Counted from the first letter of the stretch, positions 1 to 9,234 are shown. The stretch is 64,000 nucleotides of DNA from JBBPZA01 sp963728925 (GCA_963728925.1 CAVSMB010000004.1:90224-154223), one strand, 5' to 3'. Numbers and translations are program-made. Notes: generated by a model from the letters alone, not told the origin.

Positions 1-858
1 CACCGTCTCGAGCACCGCGGCGGCGTCGAAGGCCTCGCTCGGCACGACGACGCACGAGCCGTGGGTCGCGCACGCGAGCGTGCCGAGCACCATGCCGAAG
101 CAGTGGTAGAACGGCACCGGGACGCACGCCCGGTCCTGTTCGGCGTAGCACAGCACCTCGGCCACCTGGTTGGCGTTGTTGAGGATGTTGCGGTGCGACA
201 GCGTTGCGCCCTTGGGCGCGCCGGTGGTGCCCGACGTGAACTGGATGTTGATCGGGTCGTCGCTCACCAGTGTGGCCTCGCGCGCGGCGAGCTCGTGATC
301 TGAGACCCCCTCGCCCGCGGCGAGGAACGCGGCCCAGTCGTTCTCGAGGACGATCGCCTCCCTCAGCGCGGGGCAACGCGGTCCGACCTCGTCGAGCATC
401 GCCACGTAATCCGCGCCGCGAAGGCCGCGAGCCATGACGAGCACGCTCACCCCGGCCTTGGTCAGCGCGTACCCGAGCTCGGCCGCCTTGTAGGCGGGGT
501 TGACCGTGACGAGGATCGCCCCGACCCGCGCCGTCGCGAACTGGGTGACGACCCATTCGTAGCGGTTGGGCGCCCAGATCCCAACGCGGTCGCCCTTCTG
601 GACGCCGCGGGCGATCAAGGCGCGCGCGGCGCGGTCGACCTGCTGCCAGAGCTCGCCGTAGGTCGCGCGATACCCCTGGTGGCGCACGACCAGCGCGGCT
701 TCCTCGGCGAAGCGCGCGACGGTTCGACGCAGGTTCTCGCCAATCGTCTCGCTCAGCAGCGGGACCTCGCCCGAGCCGTGTGCGTAGGAGACAGCGGGCG
801 AGCGGTCTGTGGTGCCGCCGGGCGGCGCGTCGATCTCGGAGAGGACATCAGCTGACAT
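1..858 (-). CDS. Acyl-CoA synthetase (AMP-binding), N-terminal part, cut by window edge
   Basis: Adenylate-forming enzyme expected to activate a carboxylic (probably fatty) acid with ATP and CoA. About 286 codons are visible from the ATG at 856-858 to the window edge. The frame shows a typical N-terminal region (YGELW, GVQKGDRVGIWAPN), the P-loop-like AMP-binding motif TSGTTGAPKG, then SHRNILNN and a VPFYHCFGM segment, all usual for medium/long-chain fatty-acyl-CoA synthases. The catalytic C-terminal domain lies beyond position 1. Nothing seen fixes the chain length of the substrate. Family assignment is secure; substrate is inference. Confidence 0.9.
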   Translation of the reverse strand, partial: MSADVLSEIDAPPGGTTDRSPAVSYAHGSGEVPLLSETIGENLRRTVARFAEEAALVVRHQGYRATYGELWQQVDRAARALIARGVQKGDRVGIWAPNRYEWVVTQFATARVGAILVTVNPAYKAAELGYALTKAGVSVLVMARGLRGADYVAMLDEVGPRCPALREAIVLENDWAAFLAAGEGVSDHELAAREATLVSDDPINIQFTSGTTGAPKGATLSHRNILNNANQVAEVLCYAEQDRACVPVPFYHCFGMVLGTLACATHGSCVVVPSEAFDAAAVLETV

Positions 859-959
859 GGTCGGTGTAGCTCCTGGCGTGGGCGCGGTCGGGGTGCGATC
901 GACAGCTTGCGGCGCCGTGGCGGCGGTGTCACTGGGGCAATCCCTGGGCGGCCCCGGGG

Positions 960-1268
960 TTAGAAGCGTGGGACGAGCTCATCGAGGACGTCGGGAAGGC
1001 CTGTCAGATCGGGCAGCTCGCGGCTTGGCGCCGGCCGCGCGTGCTCGTCGAGGCGGTTGATCCAGACGGAGGGGAGGCCGAGCTCGGTCGCCGGGACGAT
1101 GTCGTGGAAGTGGCTCTGCGCGACGTGAACGTGACGGTTTGGGTCGGCCCCGGTCCTGTCCGCGAAGGCCCGCCAGTGGCCGAGCGCGGGCTCGTAGCTG
1201 CCGATCTCCGAGGCGACGACGGCGTCGTCGAAGGGAACCCCGCGCTCAGAGCACGATGCGCTGCGCAT
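960..1268 (-). pseudogene. C-terminal remnant of a haloacid dehalogenase-type HAD hydrolase
   Basis: The frame gives about 95 residues that match only the last third of a type II haloacid-dehalogenase-like HAD protein: a VVASEIGSYEPALGHW segment (the HAD lysine position is a glutamate here), HVAQSHFHDIVPATELGLPSVWINR, and a proline-rich tail. The nucleophile motif (DxYGT) and cap domain are absent. Homology begins just after the ornithine cyclodeaminase stop codon at 1246-1248; an in-frame ATG exists only inside that gene (1268). A complete paralogue of the same family lies at 11450-12130 for comparison. Most likely a deletion scar rather than a working gene. Confidence 0.7.
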
Positions 1269-2193
1269 CGAGGCCGCCGGCTCGCCACACCTCCAGCGCG
1301 GCGAGGGCGATCGCGAGGTCCTGGATGGCCAGGCCGGTCGAGTCGAAGAGCGTCACCGCGTCGGGGCCGGGTCGACCCGGCGCGTCGCCGCACAGCACGG
1401 CGCCGAGGTCGGTCACGTGGTCGCGCGTCACGAGGCCTTGCTCGACCGCGGCGGTGAGCTCGCCGCCGTGGGCGGCCTGCTCCCACTGGTCGCAGAACAG
1501 CGAGCAGGACGCCACCGCGGCGGGCGTCGCCTCGGCCTTCCCGGGCCCGTCGGCGCCGAGCATGTTGAGGTGGAGGCCCCGACGCAGGTCGCCGGCCTCG
1601 AGCACGGGCTCGGCGCCCGGCGTCACGCAGCACACGACCTCGCAGGCGAGCGCCTGTTGGCGCGACCCGGCCGTCCAGCCCAGCTCCGTCGCGACCGCTT
1701 CGGCCGCCTCGGGCCGTGGATCGGCGCATACGCCCGGCCCGTAGCCCGCGGCCGCCAGGCAGCGCGCTGCCCAGGCGCCGTGGAGCCCGGCGCCGACGAG
1801 GCCGACCGTCCGCGCCTCCAGCGGGGCGAGGGCGCGGCTCGCCACCGCGGCCACGGCGCCGGTGCGCAGGGCGGTGACCGAGCGCGCGTCGAGCAGCATG
1901 AGCGGCTCGCCGGTCTGCGCGTCGGAGAGGCACACGACGCCGGTCACCGTCGGCAGCCCGCGCGGCGGGTTGCCGGGGAAGGAGGTGACCCACTTGAGCA
2001 GCGCCACGCCGCCGCCGCGGGCGGGCATGGCCCGGAAGTCGCCCCACGGCGGGCTCTGGAGGTACACCTTCGCGGGCATCACCCAATCGCCGCGGTGATG
2101 GCGCCGAAAGCCGTCCTCGACGGCCGCGATCGCCGCGTCGGGACCGACCGCGCACAGGACGGCGTCGTGGTCGAGCACGGCGATCCCGGGCAT
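1246..2193 (-). CDS. Ornithine cyclodeaminase / mu-crystallin family protein
   Basis: NAD(P)-dependent family that includes ornithine cyclodeaminase, alanine dehydrogenase-like enzymes and ketimine reductases. The 315-residue product has the usual size. It shows MPAKVYLQ and ALLKWVTSFPGNP substrate-binding segments, the LMLLDARSVTALRTGA stretch conserved in the family, a Rossmann glycine motif (VGLVGAGLHG) and a late LFDSTGLAIQDLAIA motif. ATG at 2191-2193 is chosen because upstream codons in frame are non-homologous and the family starts close to this point. It is divergent from the small gene at 2252. The exact reaction cannot be told from sequence alone. Confidence 0.88.
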   Translation of the reverse strand: MPGIAVLDHDAVLCAVGPDAAIAAVEDGFRRHHRGDWVMPAKVYLQSPPWGDFRAMPARGGGVALLKWVTSFPGNPPRGLPTVTGVVCLSDAQTGEPLMLLDARSVTALRTGAVAAVASRALAPLEARTVGLVGAGLHGAWAARCLAAAGYGPGVCADPRPEAAEAVATELGWTAGSRQQALACEVVCCVTPGAEPVLEAGDLRRGLHLNMLGADGPGKAEATPAAVASCSLFCDQWEQAAHGGELTAAVEQGLVTRDHVTDLGAVLCGDAPGRPGPDAVTLFDSTGLAIQDLAIALAALEVWRAGGLDAQRIVL

Positions 2194-2251
2194 CGGCCGC
2201 CGCACGATAGCCTGCGGGCGCCGCCCCGACAGGCCGCCGCCCCGCCCCCTC

Positions 2252-2473
2252 ATGAACCGCCGCCCCAAGCTCGAGATCGTCGCCCCCGCCGCGTCGCCGG
2301 AGGAGGCCGCTGCGGTCGTCGCCGCCCTGGAGCGGTTCCTGCGCGACACGGTGCCGCCCCCCGCGCCGGTCGCGCCGCCTCGCAACCCGTGGCAGCGGGC
2401 CGCGCTCTACGAGGCTGTCGGGCGCGAGCCCGACGGGCCCTCGCCGTGGGGCGATCCGCACCCGTGGGGCTGA
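2252..2473 (+). CDS. Small acyl-CoA carboxylase epsilon-like protein
   Basis: A 73-residue product starting at ATG 2252. An N-terminal strand (KLEIVAPAASPEEAAAVVAAL) is followed by a proline-rich linker and a C-terminal NPWQRAALYEAVGREP segment. This layout, with a helix rich in E/A and a W-x-x-A-A-L tail, resembles actinobacterial acyl-CoA carboxylase epsilon subunits, which bind the biotin-dependent carboxyltransferase complex. The match is by motif and size only. A carboxylase alpha chain is encoded at 7451-9226, not adjacent, and no beta (carboxyltransferase) subunit is in the window. Confidence 0.55.
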   Translation: MNRRPKLEIVAPAASPEEAAAVVAALERFLRDTVPPPAPVAPPRNPWQRAALYEAVGREPDGPSPWGDPHPWG

Positions 2474-2491
2474 CCCGCCCGCAATACTCAG

Positions 2492-2516
2492 AATCCCAAT
2501 CCGGGATTGCTATATT
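2492..2516. promoter_or_regulatory. Inverted repeat with adjacent -10-like box upstream of the sulfate operon
   Basis: AATCCC (2492-2497) and GGGATT (2503-2508) form a perfect 6-bp inverted repeat with a 5-nt spacer. TATATT follows at 2511-2516, a good -10 candidate about 60 bp before the sulfite reductase ATG. No clear -35 is seen, so an activator- or repressor-controlled promoter is plausible. GCAAT (2481-2485) and ATTGC (2506-2510) make a second, wider dyad. Regulator identity unknown. Confidence 0.4.
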
Positions 2517-2575
2517 CCGGCTGCCCGGCCGCGACCGGGCCGGCTCTGAACCCGAACCTCCGGAGACACCCACCG

Positions 2576-4414
2576 ATGGAGCCATCCGCGATCGAGAGCC
2601 GGCCTTCGACCGTTCGCAAGGTCGGCCGCAAGGGCACGCTCGAGAACCCCGAGATCCTCGAGAACGTCCCGGGGCACGTCATCCCCGTCCTCCAGCGCGA
2701 GTTCGACGACTTCGACTCCGAGGCGACCCGGTTCCTCGACGGGCAGACGCCCGAGGACCAGTTCATCGGCTTCCGTCTCAAGCAGGGCGTCTACGGCCAG
2801 CGCCAGGCCGAGCGCCAGATGATCCGCGTGAAGCTGCCCTTCGGCGGGATCACCCCCGACCAGATGGACGCCTTCGCCGACGTCGTCGAGAAGTACGTCC
2901 CGCTGCGCAAGGGCCACATCACGACGCGTCAGAACATCCAGCTCCACCACATCCCGCTTCCCGACGCGGCGAAGCTCATCCGCGAGATCTCCGACGTCGG
3001 GCTCTCGAGTCGTGAGGGCTGCGGCAACACCGTGCGCAACGTGACCGGAGACCCGTGGGCCGGGATCAGCGAGGGCGAGCTCTTCGACCCCACGCCGTAT
3101 CTCGGCGCCTACGTGCGCTACTTCGTGCGCCACCCGACGACCCAGCTCATGCCGCGCAAGGTCAAGACCGCGTTCACCGCGACCGACGAGGACCGGGCGA
3201 TCACCGGGATCCACGACATCGGCTTCATCCCGCGCGTCCGCCACGGCCGCCGCGGCTTCGAGGTCCGGGTCGGCGGCGGGACGTCGATCATGCCGCGCAT
3301 CGCCCCGACGCTGGTCGACTTCGCGGGAGCCGACGACGGCGAGTACCTCAAGGTCTCCGAGGCCGTCTTCCGCATCTTCGACCGCCAGGAGTGGCTGCGG
3401 GCCAACCGCGCCCGCGCGCGCATCAAGGTCTTCGTCGACAAGTTCGGGATCGACGAGCTTCGCCGCCAGGTCGAGGAGGAGCTGCGGGGCGACTGGGTCG
3501 GCGAGCGCGACTTCGCCGTCGACGCGCTCGGCTTCGACCACGACGAGGAGGCCAACGCGCCCGCGCCGCCCCCCGTCGCCTCGAGCCCGAACGGCGACCG
3601 CACGCCCTTCGAGCGCTTCCGCGCGACCAACGTCCAGCCCCAGCGCCAGCCCGGGTTCTCCGCCGTCGAGGTGAAGGTCACCCGCGGCGACCTGAGCCCC
3701 GAGGAGTTCCGCGGGCTAGGGCAGATCATGCGCGACTTCTCGGGCGGCTTCGCGCGCACCACCGTGCAGCAGAACCTCGTCCTGCGTTGGGTGCGCGACG
3801 AGGCGCTCTACGACGTGTGGCTGCGTCTCTCCGAGCTCGGCCTGGCGCAGGCGGGCGCGCGCGAGATCTCAGACGTCGTGAGCTGCCCGGGGACCGACTC
3901 CTGCAAGCTCGGCATCACGAGCTCGATGGGGCTCAACGCCGCCCTGCAGGAGCGCATCGAGGCGATGGCCATCGACGACGAGCGCACCCGCGCCATCCAC
4001 ATCAAGATGAGCGGCTGCCCGAACGGCTGCAGCCAGCACCACATCGCCAACATCGGCTTCTACGGCGCGTCGATGAAGGTCGGCGAGCACACCATCCCCG
4101 CCTACATCGCCCACATCGGCGGCACCTACGAGCACGGCGAGGTCGCCTACGGCGAGCGCCTGAAGGTTCGCTTGCCGGCGAAGCGGGTGCCCGACGCGGT
4201 CGAGCGCTGGATCCGCCTGTACGAGGACGGGCGCGAGGACGACGAGGAGTTCAACGCCTGGGCGAAGCGTGTCGGCCGCGCAGCTTTCGAGGACGCCGTG
4301 CGGGATCTGGCCATGCCCGTCGAATTCAACCTCGACACCATGAGCCAGTTCATCGACTGGGACCGCTCAGAGCCCTTCCAGGTGGTCCGGGGCGAGGGCG
4401 AGTGCGCGGTCTAG
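2576..4414 (+). CDS. sir: Ferredoxin-type assimilatory sulfite reductase (nitrite/sulfite reductase family)
   Basis: Siroheme/[4Fe-4S] enzyme reducing sulfite to sulfide with six electrons from ferredoxin. The 612-residue protein has the duplicated ferredoxin-like halves of the family. The siroheme-cluster cysteines are visible late in the protein as SCPGTDSCKLG and SGCPNGCSQHH (CxxxxxC...CxxxC). The start ATG at 2576 follows a GGAG at 2562-2565; the frame is open further upstream without homology. The sequence alone could also be a nitrite reductase; the immediately overlapping cysH, cysD and cysN decide for sulfite. The last 13 nt overlap the cysH start, so translation is probably coupled. 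Confidence 0.9.
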   Translation: MEPSAIESRPSTVRKVGRKGTLENPEILENVPGHVIPVLQREFDDFDSEATRFLDGQTPEDQFIGFRLKQGVYGQRQAERQMIRVKLPFGGITPDQMDAFADVVEKYVPLRKGHITTRQNIQLHHIPLPDAAKLIREISDVGLSSREGCGNTVRNVTGDPWAGISEGELFDPTPYLGAYVRYFVRHPTTQLMPRKVKTAFTATDEDRAITGIHDIGFIPRVRHGRRGFEVRVGGGTSIMPRIAPTLVDFAGADDGEYLKVSEAVFRIFDRQEWLRANRARARIKVFVDKFGIDELRRQVEEELRGDWVGERDFAVDALGFDHDEEANAPAPPPVASSPNGDRTPFERFRATNVQPQRQPGFSAVEVKVTRGDLSPEEFRGLGQIMRDFSGGFARTTVQQNLVLRWVRDEALYDVWLRLSELGLAQAGAREISDVVSCPGTDSCKLGITSSMGLNAALQERIEAMAIDDERTRAIHIKMSGCPNGCSQHHIANIGFYGASMKVGEHTIPAYIAHIGGTYEHGEVAYGERLKVRLPAKRVPDAVERWIRLYEDGREDDEEFNAWAKRVGRAAFEDAVRDLAMPVEFNLDTMSQFIDWDRSEPFQVVRGEGECAV

Positions 4415-5007
4415 CCCTCGACGAGGCCCGCGACGCGCTCGCCGAGGCGGTCGAGCGCCACCACCCCAGCCTCGTGCTCGCCTGCTCCTTCCAGAAGGAG
4501 GAGTCGGTGCTCGTCGACCTCGTCACCCAGGTGGCGCCCGACGCCCGCGTCTTCACCATCGACACGGGGGTCCTCTTCGAAGAGACGCTCGCGACGTGGC
4601 GCGCCTTCGAGGAGCGCTGGGGCGTCCAGGTCGAAGTCCACGACGCGCGCGGCGCGTGGACGGCCGAGCACTGCTGCGGCGGTGCGAAGGTGGCCGCCCT
4701 GGAGCGGGCGCTGGAGGGTGTCGACGCATGGATCACCGGCGTGCGCCGCGAGCAGGCCGACACGCGGGCCGACGCGCAGCCGGTGGACTGGGACGCGCGG
4801 CGCGGGATCGCGAAGTACAACCCGCTCGCCAACTGGACCGAGGAGCAGGTCTGGGCCTACGTGATGGAGCGCGGGCTGCCCTACAACCCGCTCCACGACC
4901 GCGGCTACGCGTCGATCGGCTGCGTGATCTGCACCGTCCCGGGCGACGGACGCCAGGGCCGCTGGGCGGGCGAGGACAAGACGGAGTGCGGCCTCCACGT
5001 GGCGTGA
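4402..5007 (+). CDS. cysH: Phosphoadenylyl/adenylyl-sulfate reductase (four-cysteine APS type)
   Basis: Reduces activated sulfate (APS or PAPS) to sulfite using thioredoxin. The 201-residue frame begins at GTG 4402 inside the sulfite reductase end, behind a GAGGG ribosome site. It carries the nucleotide-binding start LACSFQKEESVLVDL, IDTGVLFEET, then the paired cysteines EHCCGGAK and GCVICT that hold a [4Fe-4S] cluster in APS reductases, and the terminal KTECGLH motif with the catalytic cysteine. The four cluster cysteines suggest use of APS directly, which fits the absence of a cysC kinase nearby. Slightly shorter than most homologues at the N-terminus. Confidence 0.9.
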   Translation: MRGLALDEARDALAEAVERHHPSLVLACSFQKEESVLVDLVTQVAPDARVFTIDTGVLFEETLATWRAFEERWGVQVEVHDARGAWTAEHCCGGAKVAALERALEGVDAWITGVRREQADTRADAQPVDWDARRGIAKYNPLANWTEEQVWAYVMERGLPYNPLHDRGYASIGCVICTVPGDGRQGRWAGEDKTECGLHVA

Positions 5008-5936
5008 CGCCGGCCACCCGCCACGGCGCCGCTGCGTACGAGCTCACCCAGCTGCGAACGCTCGAGGCCGAGGCGATCCACATCATCCGCGAGGTGGCAG
5101 CCGAGCTCGAGCGCCCGGTGCTGCTGTTCAGCGGCGGGAAGGACTCGATCGTCCTGCTGCGCCTGGCCGAGAAGGCCTTCCGGCCCGCCGGCTTCCCCTT
5201 CCCGGTCATGCACGTCGACACGGGCCACAACTTCCCCGAGGTCATCGAGTTCCGCGACCGCCGCGTCGCCGAGATCGGTGAGCGGCTAGTCGTCGCCTCG
5301 GTGCAGGCATCGATCGACGGCGGCCGTGCCGTCGAGGAGACGGGGCCGAGGGCGTCGCGCAACCGCCTCCAGACGGTGACGTTGCTCGACGCGATCGCCG
5401 AGCACGGCTTCGACGCGGCCTTTGGCGGCGCGCGGCGCGACGAGGAGCGCGCGCGCGCCAAGGAGCGTGTCTTCTCGTTCCGCGACGAGTTCGGGCAGTG
5501 GGAGCCCAAGGCCCAGCGCCCGGAGCTGTGGAGCCTCTACAACGGGCGCATCCGCAAGGGCGAGCACGTGCGTGTCTTCCCGATCTCCAACTGGACCGAG
5601 CTCGATGTGTGGCGCTACATCGAGGCCGAGGGCCTGGAGCTGCCGTCGATCTACTTCGCCCACGAGCGCGCGGTGTTCCGCCGCGACGGGATGCTCTACG
5701 CGGTGTCGCCGTTCGTGCAGGCGGTCGACGGCGAGGAGGCGTTCAGCGCCACGGTGCGCTACCGGACCGTTGGCGACATGGCGGTGACCGGCGCGGTGGC
5801 GTCGACCGCGTCGACCCTGCCCGAGGTCGTCGCCGAGATCGCGGCCACCCGGGTGACCGAGCGCGGCGAGACGCGCGCCGACGACCGCACGTCGGAGGCG
5901 GCGATGGAGGACCGCAAGCGCGAGGGCTACTTCTGA
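5004..5936 (+). CDS. cysD: Sulfate adenylyltransferase small subunit
   Basis: ATP-sulfurylase catalytic subunit that makes APS from sulfate and ATP, working with the GTPase CysN. The 310-residue protein has the PP-loop motif VLLFSGGKDSIVLLRL, HVDTGHNFPEV, GGARRDEERARAKER and FPISNWTELDVWRYI, all standard for CysD. The GTG start at 5004 overlaps the cysH stop by four bases (GTGA), and its own stop overlaps the cysN ATG by one base, so the three genes are surely co-translated. Confidence 0.95.
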   Translation: MTPATRHGAAAYELTQLRTLEAEAIHIIREVAAELERPVLLFSGGKDSIVLLRLAEKAFRPAGFPFPVMHVDTGHNFPEVIEFRDRRVAEIGERLVVASVQASIDGGRAVEETGPRASRNRLQTVTLLDAIAEHGFDAAFGGARRDEERARAKERVFSFRDEFGQWEPKAQRPELWSLYNGRIRKGEHVRVFPISNWTELDVWRYIEAEGLELPSIYFAHERAVFRRDGMLYAVSPFVQAVDGEEAFSATVRYRTVGDMAVTGAVASTASTLPEVVAEIAATRVTERGETRADDRTSEAAMEDRKREGYF

Positions 5937-7438
5937 TGGCGGTGGTCGACGCCCCGCGGGCGAAGGAGTTGCCGGCCCCCGCCTCCGACCTGCTGCGCGT
6001 GGCCACCGCGGGCTCGGTGGACGACGGCAAGTCGACGCTCATCGGCCGCCTGCTCTTCGACTCCAAGTCGCTCTTCGAGGACCAGCTCGAGCACGTGCGC
6101 GAGACCAGCGAGCGGCGCGGCGACGGCTACGTCAACCTCGCGCTGCTCACCGACGGGCTGCGGGCCGAGCGCGAGCAGGGCATCACGATCGACGTCGCCT
6201 ACCGCTACTTCGCGACCCCGAGGCGCACGTTCATCGTGGCCGACACGCCCGGTCACGAGGGCTACACGCGCAACATGGTCACGGGGGCGTCGACGGCCGA
6301 CCTCGCGCTGATCCTCGTCGACGCCCGGCACGGCGTGGTGCGCCAGTCGCGTCGCCACGCCGTCATCTCCTCTCTGCTCGGCATCCCCCACGTCGTGGTG
6401 TGCATCAACAAGATGGACCTCGTGGGCTTCGACGAAGACGTCTTCGAGGCGGTGGTCGAGGACTTCCGCGCCTTCGCGGCCAAGCTCGACGTCACCGACG
6501 TGACCTTCATCCCCGTCTCCGCCCTGCACGGCGACAACGTCGTCGATCGCTCGTCGCACACGCCGTGGTACCAGGGGCCGCCGCTGCTCTACCACCTCGA
6601 GCACCTCCACATCGCCTCGGACCGCAACCTCGCCGACCCGCGCTTCCCGGTCCAGTACGTCATCCGGCCGATGTCCGAGGAGCACCACGACTACCGCGGC
6701 TACGCCGGCACGGTGGCGAGCGGCGTCCTGCGGACGGGCGACCAGGTCGTCGTGCTCCCCTCGGGCCGGCGCTCGCGCGTCGCCGGGATCGACACCCACG
6801 ACGGGCCGCTGACCGAGGCCTTCCCGCCGCAGGCGGTGACCGTCCGCCTCGAGGACGACCTCGACATCTCGCGCGGCGACCTCATCTGCCGCCCCCACAA
6901 CCGGCCCGCGGTGACCCGCGACGTCGAGGCCACGGTGTGCTGGATGAGCGAGGCGGGGCTGCGCCCGGGCGCGCGCTACGCGCTGAAGCACACGACGCGC
7001 ACGGTTCGCGCGACGGTGGAGGCCCTGCGCTACCGCATCGACGTGGAGACCCTCGCCCGCCACGAGGACGCTGCGGAGCTCGGCCTCAACGACATCGGCC
7101 GCGTCGCCCTGCGCACCAGCGCGCCGGTCATGACCGATCCCTACCGCGAGAACCGCGTCACCGGCGCCTTCATCCTCGTCGACGAGGCGACCAACGACAC
7201 GGTCGGGGCCGGCATGGTCACCGCAGCGCGAGCGGAGACCTCAGGGCCCGCCGACGGCACGGCTGACGCGTGGTCGGCCCTGCTCGACCGGCTCGCGCGC
7301 GCGGCCGGCGCCGGCGAGCCGCTCGAGGAGGCGGTGGGGCGCGCGCTGGGCGAGCTGCGCGAGCGGGGCCTGCTCGACGGCTCGACCCGAGCCGCACGCA
7401 CGGTGATCCCGCGGGTCCCGCCGCCGGCCGGCGGCTAG
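5936..7438 (+). CDS. cysN: Sulfate adenylyltransferase large subunit (GTPase)
   Basis: EF-Tu-like GTPase that drives APS synthesis with CysD. G1 is GSVDDGKSTLIGRL near residue 23; the DTPGHEGYTRNM (G3) and NKMDL (G4) motifs follow. Domains 2 and 3 are the usual beta barrels (VIRPMSEEHHDYRGYAGTVASG and so on). At 500 residues it is longer than a plain CysN but has no fused APS kinase; the last roughly 65 residues are a low-complexity, Ala/Arg-rich helical extension of unknown role. The ATG at 5936 overlaps the cysD stop. Only 12 bp separate it from the next gene. Confidence 0.95.
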   Translation: MAVVDAPRAKELPAPASDLLRVATAGSVDDGKSTLIGRLLFDSKSLFEDQLEHVRETSERRGDGYVNLALLTDGLRAEREQGITIDVAYRYFATPRRTFIVADTPGHEGYTRNMVTGASTADLALILVDARHGVVRQSRRHAVISSLLGIPHVVVCINKMDLVGFDEDVFEAVVEDFRAFAAKLDVTDVTFIPVSALHGDNVVDRSSHTPWYQGPPLLYHLEHLHIASDRNLADPRFPVQYVIRPMSEEHHDYRGYAGTVASGVLRTGDQVVVLPSGRRSRVAGIDTHDGPLTEAFPPQAVTVRLEDDLDISRGDLICRPHNRPAVTRDVEATVCWMSEAGLRPGARYALKHTTRTVRATVEALRYRIDVETLARHEDAAELGLNDIGRVALRTSAPVMTDPYRENRVTGAFILVDEATNDTVGAGMVTAARAETSGPADGTADAWSALLDRLARAAGAGEPLEEAVGRALGELRERGLLDGSTRAARTVIPRVPPPAGG

Positions 7439-7450
7439 GATCCGCGCCGC

Positions 7451-9226
7451 ATGTTCTCCAAGGTCCTGGTCGCCAACCGCGGCGAGATCGCGATCCGCAT
7501 CATGCGGGCCCTGCGCGAGCTCGGCGTCGCGAGCGTGGCCGTGTACTCAGAGCTCGACCGCGATGCCCTGCACGTCGGCTACGCCGACGAGGCCTACCTG
7601 ATCGGCCCCGGCCCGGCCACCGAGTCCTACCTGGTCATCGACAAGATCCTCGCCACGGCCCGCGAGGCCGGGGCGCAGGCCATCCACCCCGGCTACGGCT
7701 TCCTGGCCGAGAACGCCGCCTTCGCCCGGGCCTGCGAGGAGGTCGGGATCGTCTTCATCGGGCCGCCCGCCTCGGCCATCGAGGCGATGGGCTCCAAGAC
7801 TGCCGCCCGTGAGCTGATGGCGGCCGCCGGCGTGCCGATCGTGCCGGGGATGACCGAGCCGGTTGCGTCGGTCGACGCGGCGCGGGCGATCATCGCCGAC
7901 ACCGTGGGCTACCCCGTCGCGGTCAAGGCCGCGGGAGGAGGCGGCGGCAAGGGCTTCCGCGTCGCGCTCTCCGACGAGGAGCTCGAGGGCGCCTTCGAGG
8001 GCGCCGCGCGCGAGGGCGAGAAGTTCTTCGGCGACGCGACGGTCTACCTCGAGCGCTACCTGCCCGACCCGCGCCACGTCGAGGTGCAGGTGCTCGCCGA
8101 CGGCCACGGCAACGTGGTCCACCTCGGCGAGCGCGACTGCTCGGTCCAGCGCCGCCACCAGAAGCTCATCGAGGAGTCGCCGGCCCCCGCGGTGGACGAG
8201 GCCCTGCGCGAGCGCATCGGCGCGATCGCCACCGACGCGGCGCGCGCGGTCGGCTACCGCGGGGCGGGGACGATCGAGGGGCTGCTCCAGAACGGCGAGT
8301 ATTTCTTCCTCGAGATGAACACCCGCGTGCAGGTCGAGCACTGCGTGACCGAGGAGACGACCGGCATCGACATCGTCGCCGAGGGCATCCACGTCGCCGC
8401 GGGCACGCCGCTGTCCTTCGCCCAGGCCGACGTCGAGCTGCGCGGGCACGCGATCGAGTGCCGCATCAACGCCGAGGACGCATCCAAGAACTTCGCTCCT
8501 GCGCCGGGGCGCATCGGCGAATACCGCGAGCCGGCGGGCCCGGGTGTGCGCGTCGACTCGGGCGTCGGGCCGGGCTCCGAGGTCTCGCCTATGTACGACC
8601 CGATGGTCGCGAAGCTCACCGTCTGGGGCCGCGACCGCGACGAGGCCACGCGCCGCATGCTTCGCGCGCTCGGCGAGTACCGGATCACCGAGCTCAAGAC
8701 GCTGCTCCCCTTCCACCTCGCGCTGCTGGCGACCCGGCAGTGGGCCGAGGCCGAGACGTGCCGCGACCTCGTCGAGGACCGCGCGTGGCTCAAAGAGCTC
8801 GCCTTCCCCGCGCCCGAGGCCGCAGCCGAGGGAGACGACGAGGCGCCGCCGGTCGAGCACGACTACACCGTCGAGGTCTCGGGCCGGCGCTTCGAGGTCA
8901 AGGTCATCGGGCCGCCCGGAACGGCGGCCGCGCCGGTCAACGGCGCCGCGCCGGCGGCGGCCCCCAAGCCGAGGCGCCGCGAGCGGGCGGCCGGCGCCAA
9001 GGATGGCGGAGGGGCCGACGCCCTGACCTCGCCGATCCAGGGAACGGTGCTCAAGGTCGCCGTCGAGCAGGGCGCGAGCGTGGCGGAGGGCGCGCTCATC
9101 GCCGTCGTGGAGGCGATGAAGATGGAGAACGAGATCACCGCGCACAAGGCCGGCACCGTCGCCGAGCTGCCGATCTCGGTCGGAGCCTCCGTGGCCACCG
9201 GCGACACGCTCGCCGTCATCCAGTAG
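7451..9226 (+). CDS. Acyl-CoA carboxylase alpha chain (biotin carboxylase + BCCP)
   Basis: Carries out ATP-dependent carboxylation of its own biotin for acetyl-, propionyl- or related acyl-CoA carboxylases. Residues 1-450 are biotin carboxylase: VANRGEIAIRIMRAL at the start, ATP-grasp GGGGGKGFR, HQKLIEESPA, and EMNTRVQVEHCVTE. An Ala/Pro-rich linker leads to a C-terminal biotinyl domain with the EAMKMEN biotin-lysine motif. At 591 residues it is a typical actinobacterial alpha subunit. It starts 12 bp after cysN, so it may share the sulfur operon transcript, though no functional link is obvious. The beta subunit is not in the window. Confidence 0.93.
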   Translation: MFSKVLVANRGEIAIRIMRALRELGVASVAVYSELDRDALHVGYADEAYLIGPGPATESYLVIDKILATAREAGAQAIHPGYGFLAENAAFARACEEVGIVFIGPPASAIEAMGSKTAARELMAAAGVPIVPGMTEPVASVDAARAIIADTVGYPVAVKAAGGGGGKGFRVALSDEELEGAFEGAAREGEKFFGDATVYLERYLPDPRHVEVQVLADGHGNVVHLGERDCSVQRRHQKLIEESPAPAVDEALRERIGAIATDAARAVGYRGAGTIEGLLQNGEYFFLEMNTRVQVEHCVTEETTGIDIVAEGIHVAAGTPLSFAQADVELRGHAIECRINAEDASKNFAPAPGRIGEYREPAGPGVRVDSGVGPGSEVSPMYDPMVAKLTVWGRDRDEATRRMLRALGEYRITELKTLLPFHLALLATRQWAEAETCRDLVEDRAWLKELAFPAPEAAAEGDDEAPPVEHDYTVEVSGRRFEVKVIGPPGTAAAPVNGAAPAAAPKPRRRERAAGAKDGGGADALTSPIQGTVLKVAVEQGASVAEGALIAVVEAMKMENEITAHKAGTVAELPISVGASVATGDTLAVIQ

Positions 9227-9234
9227 GGGCGCCC

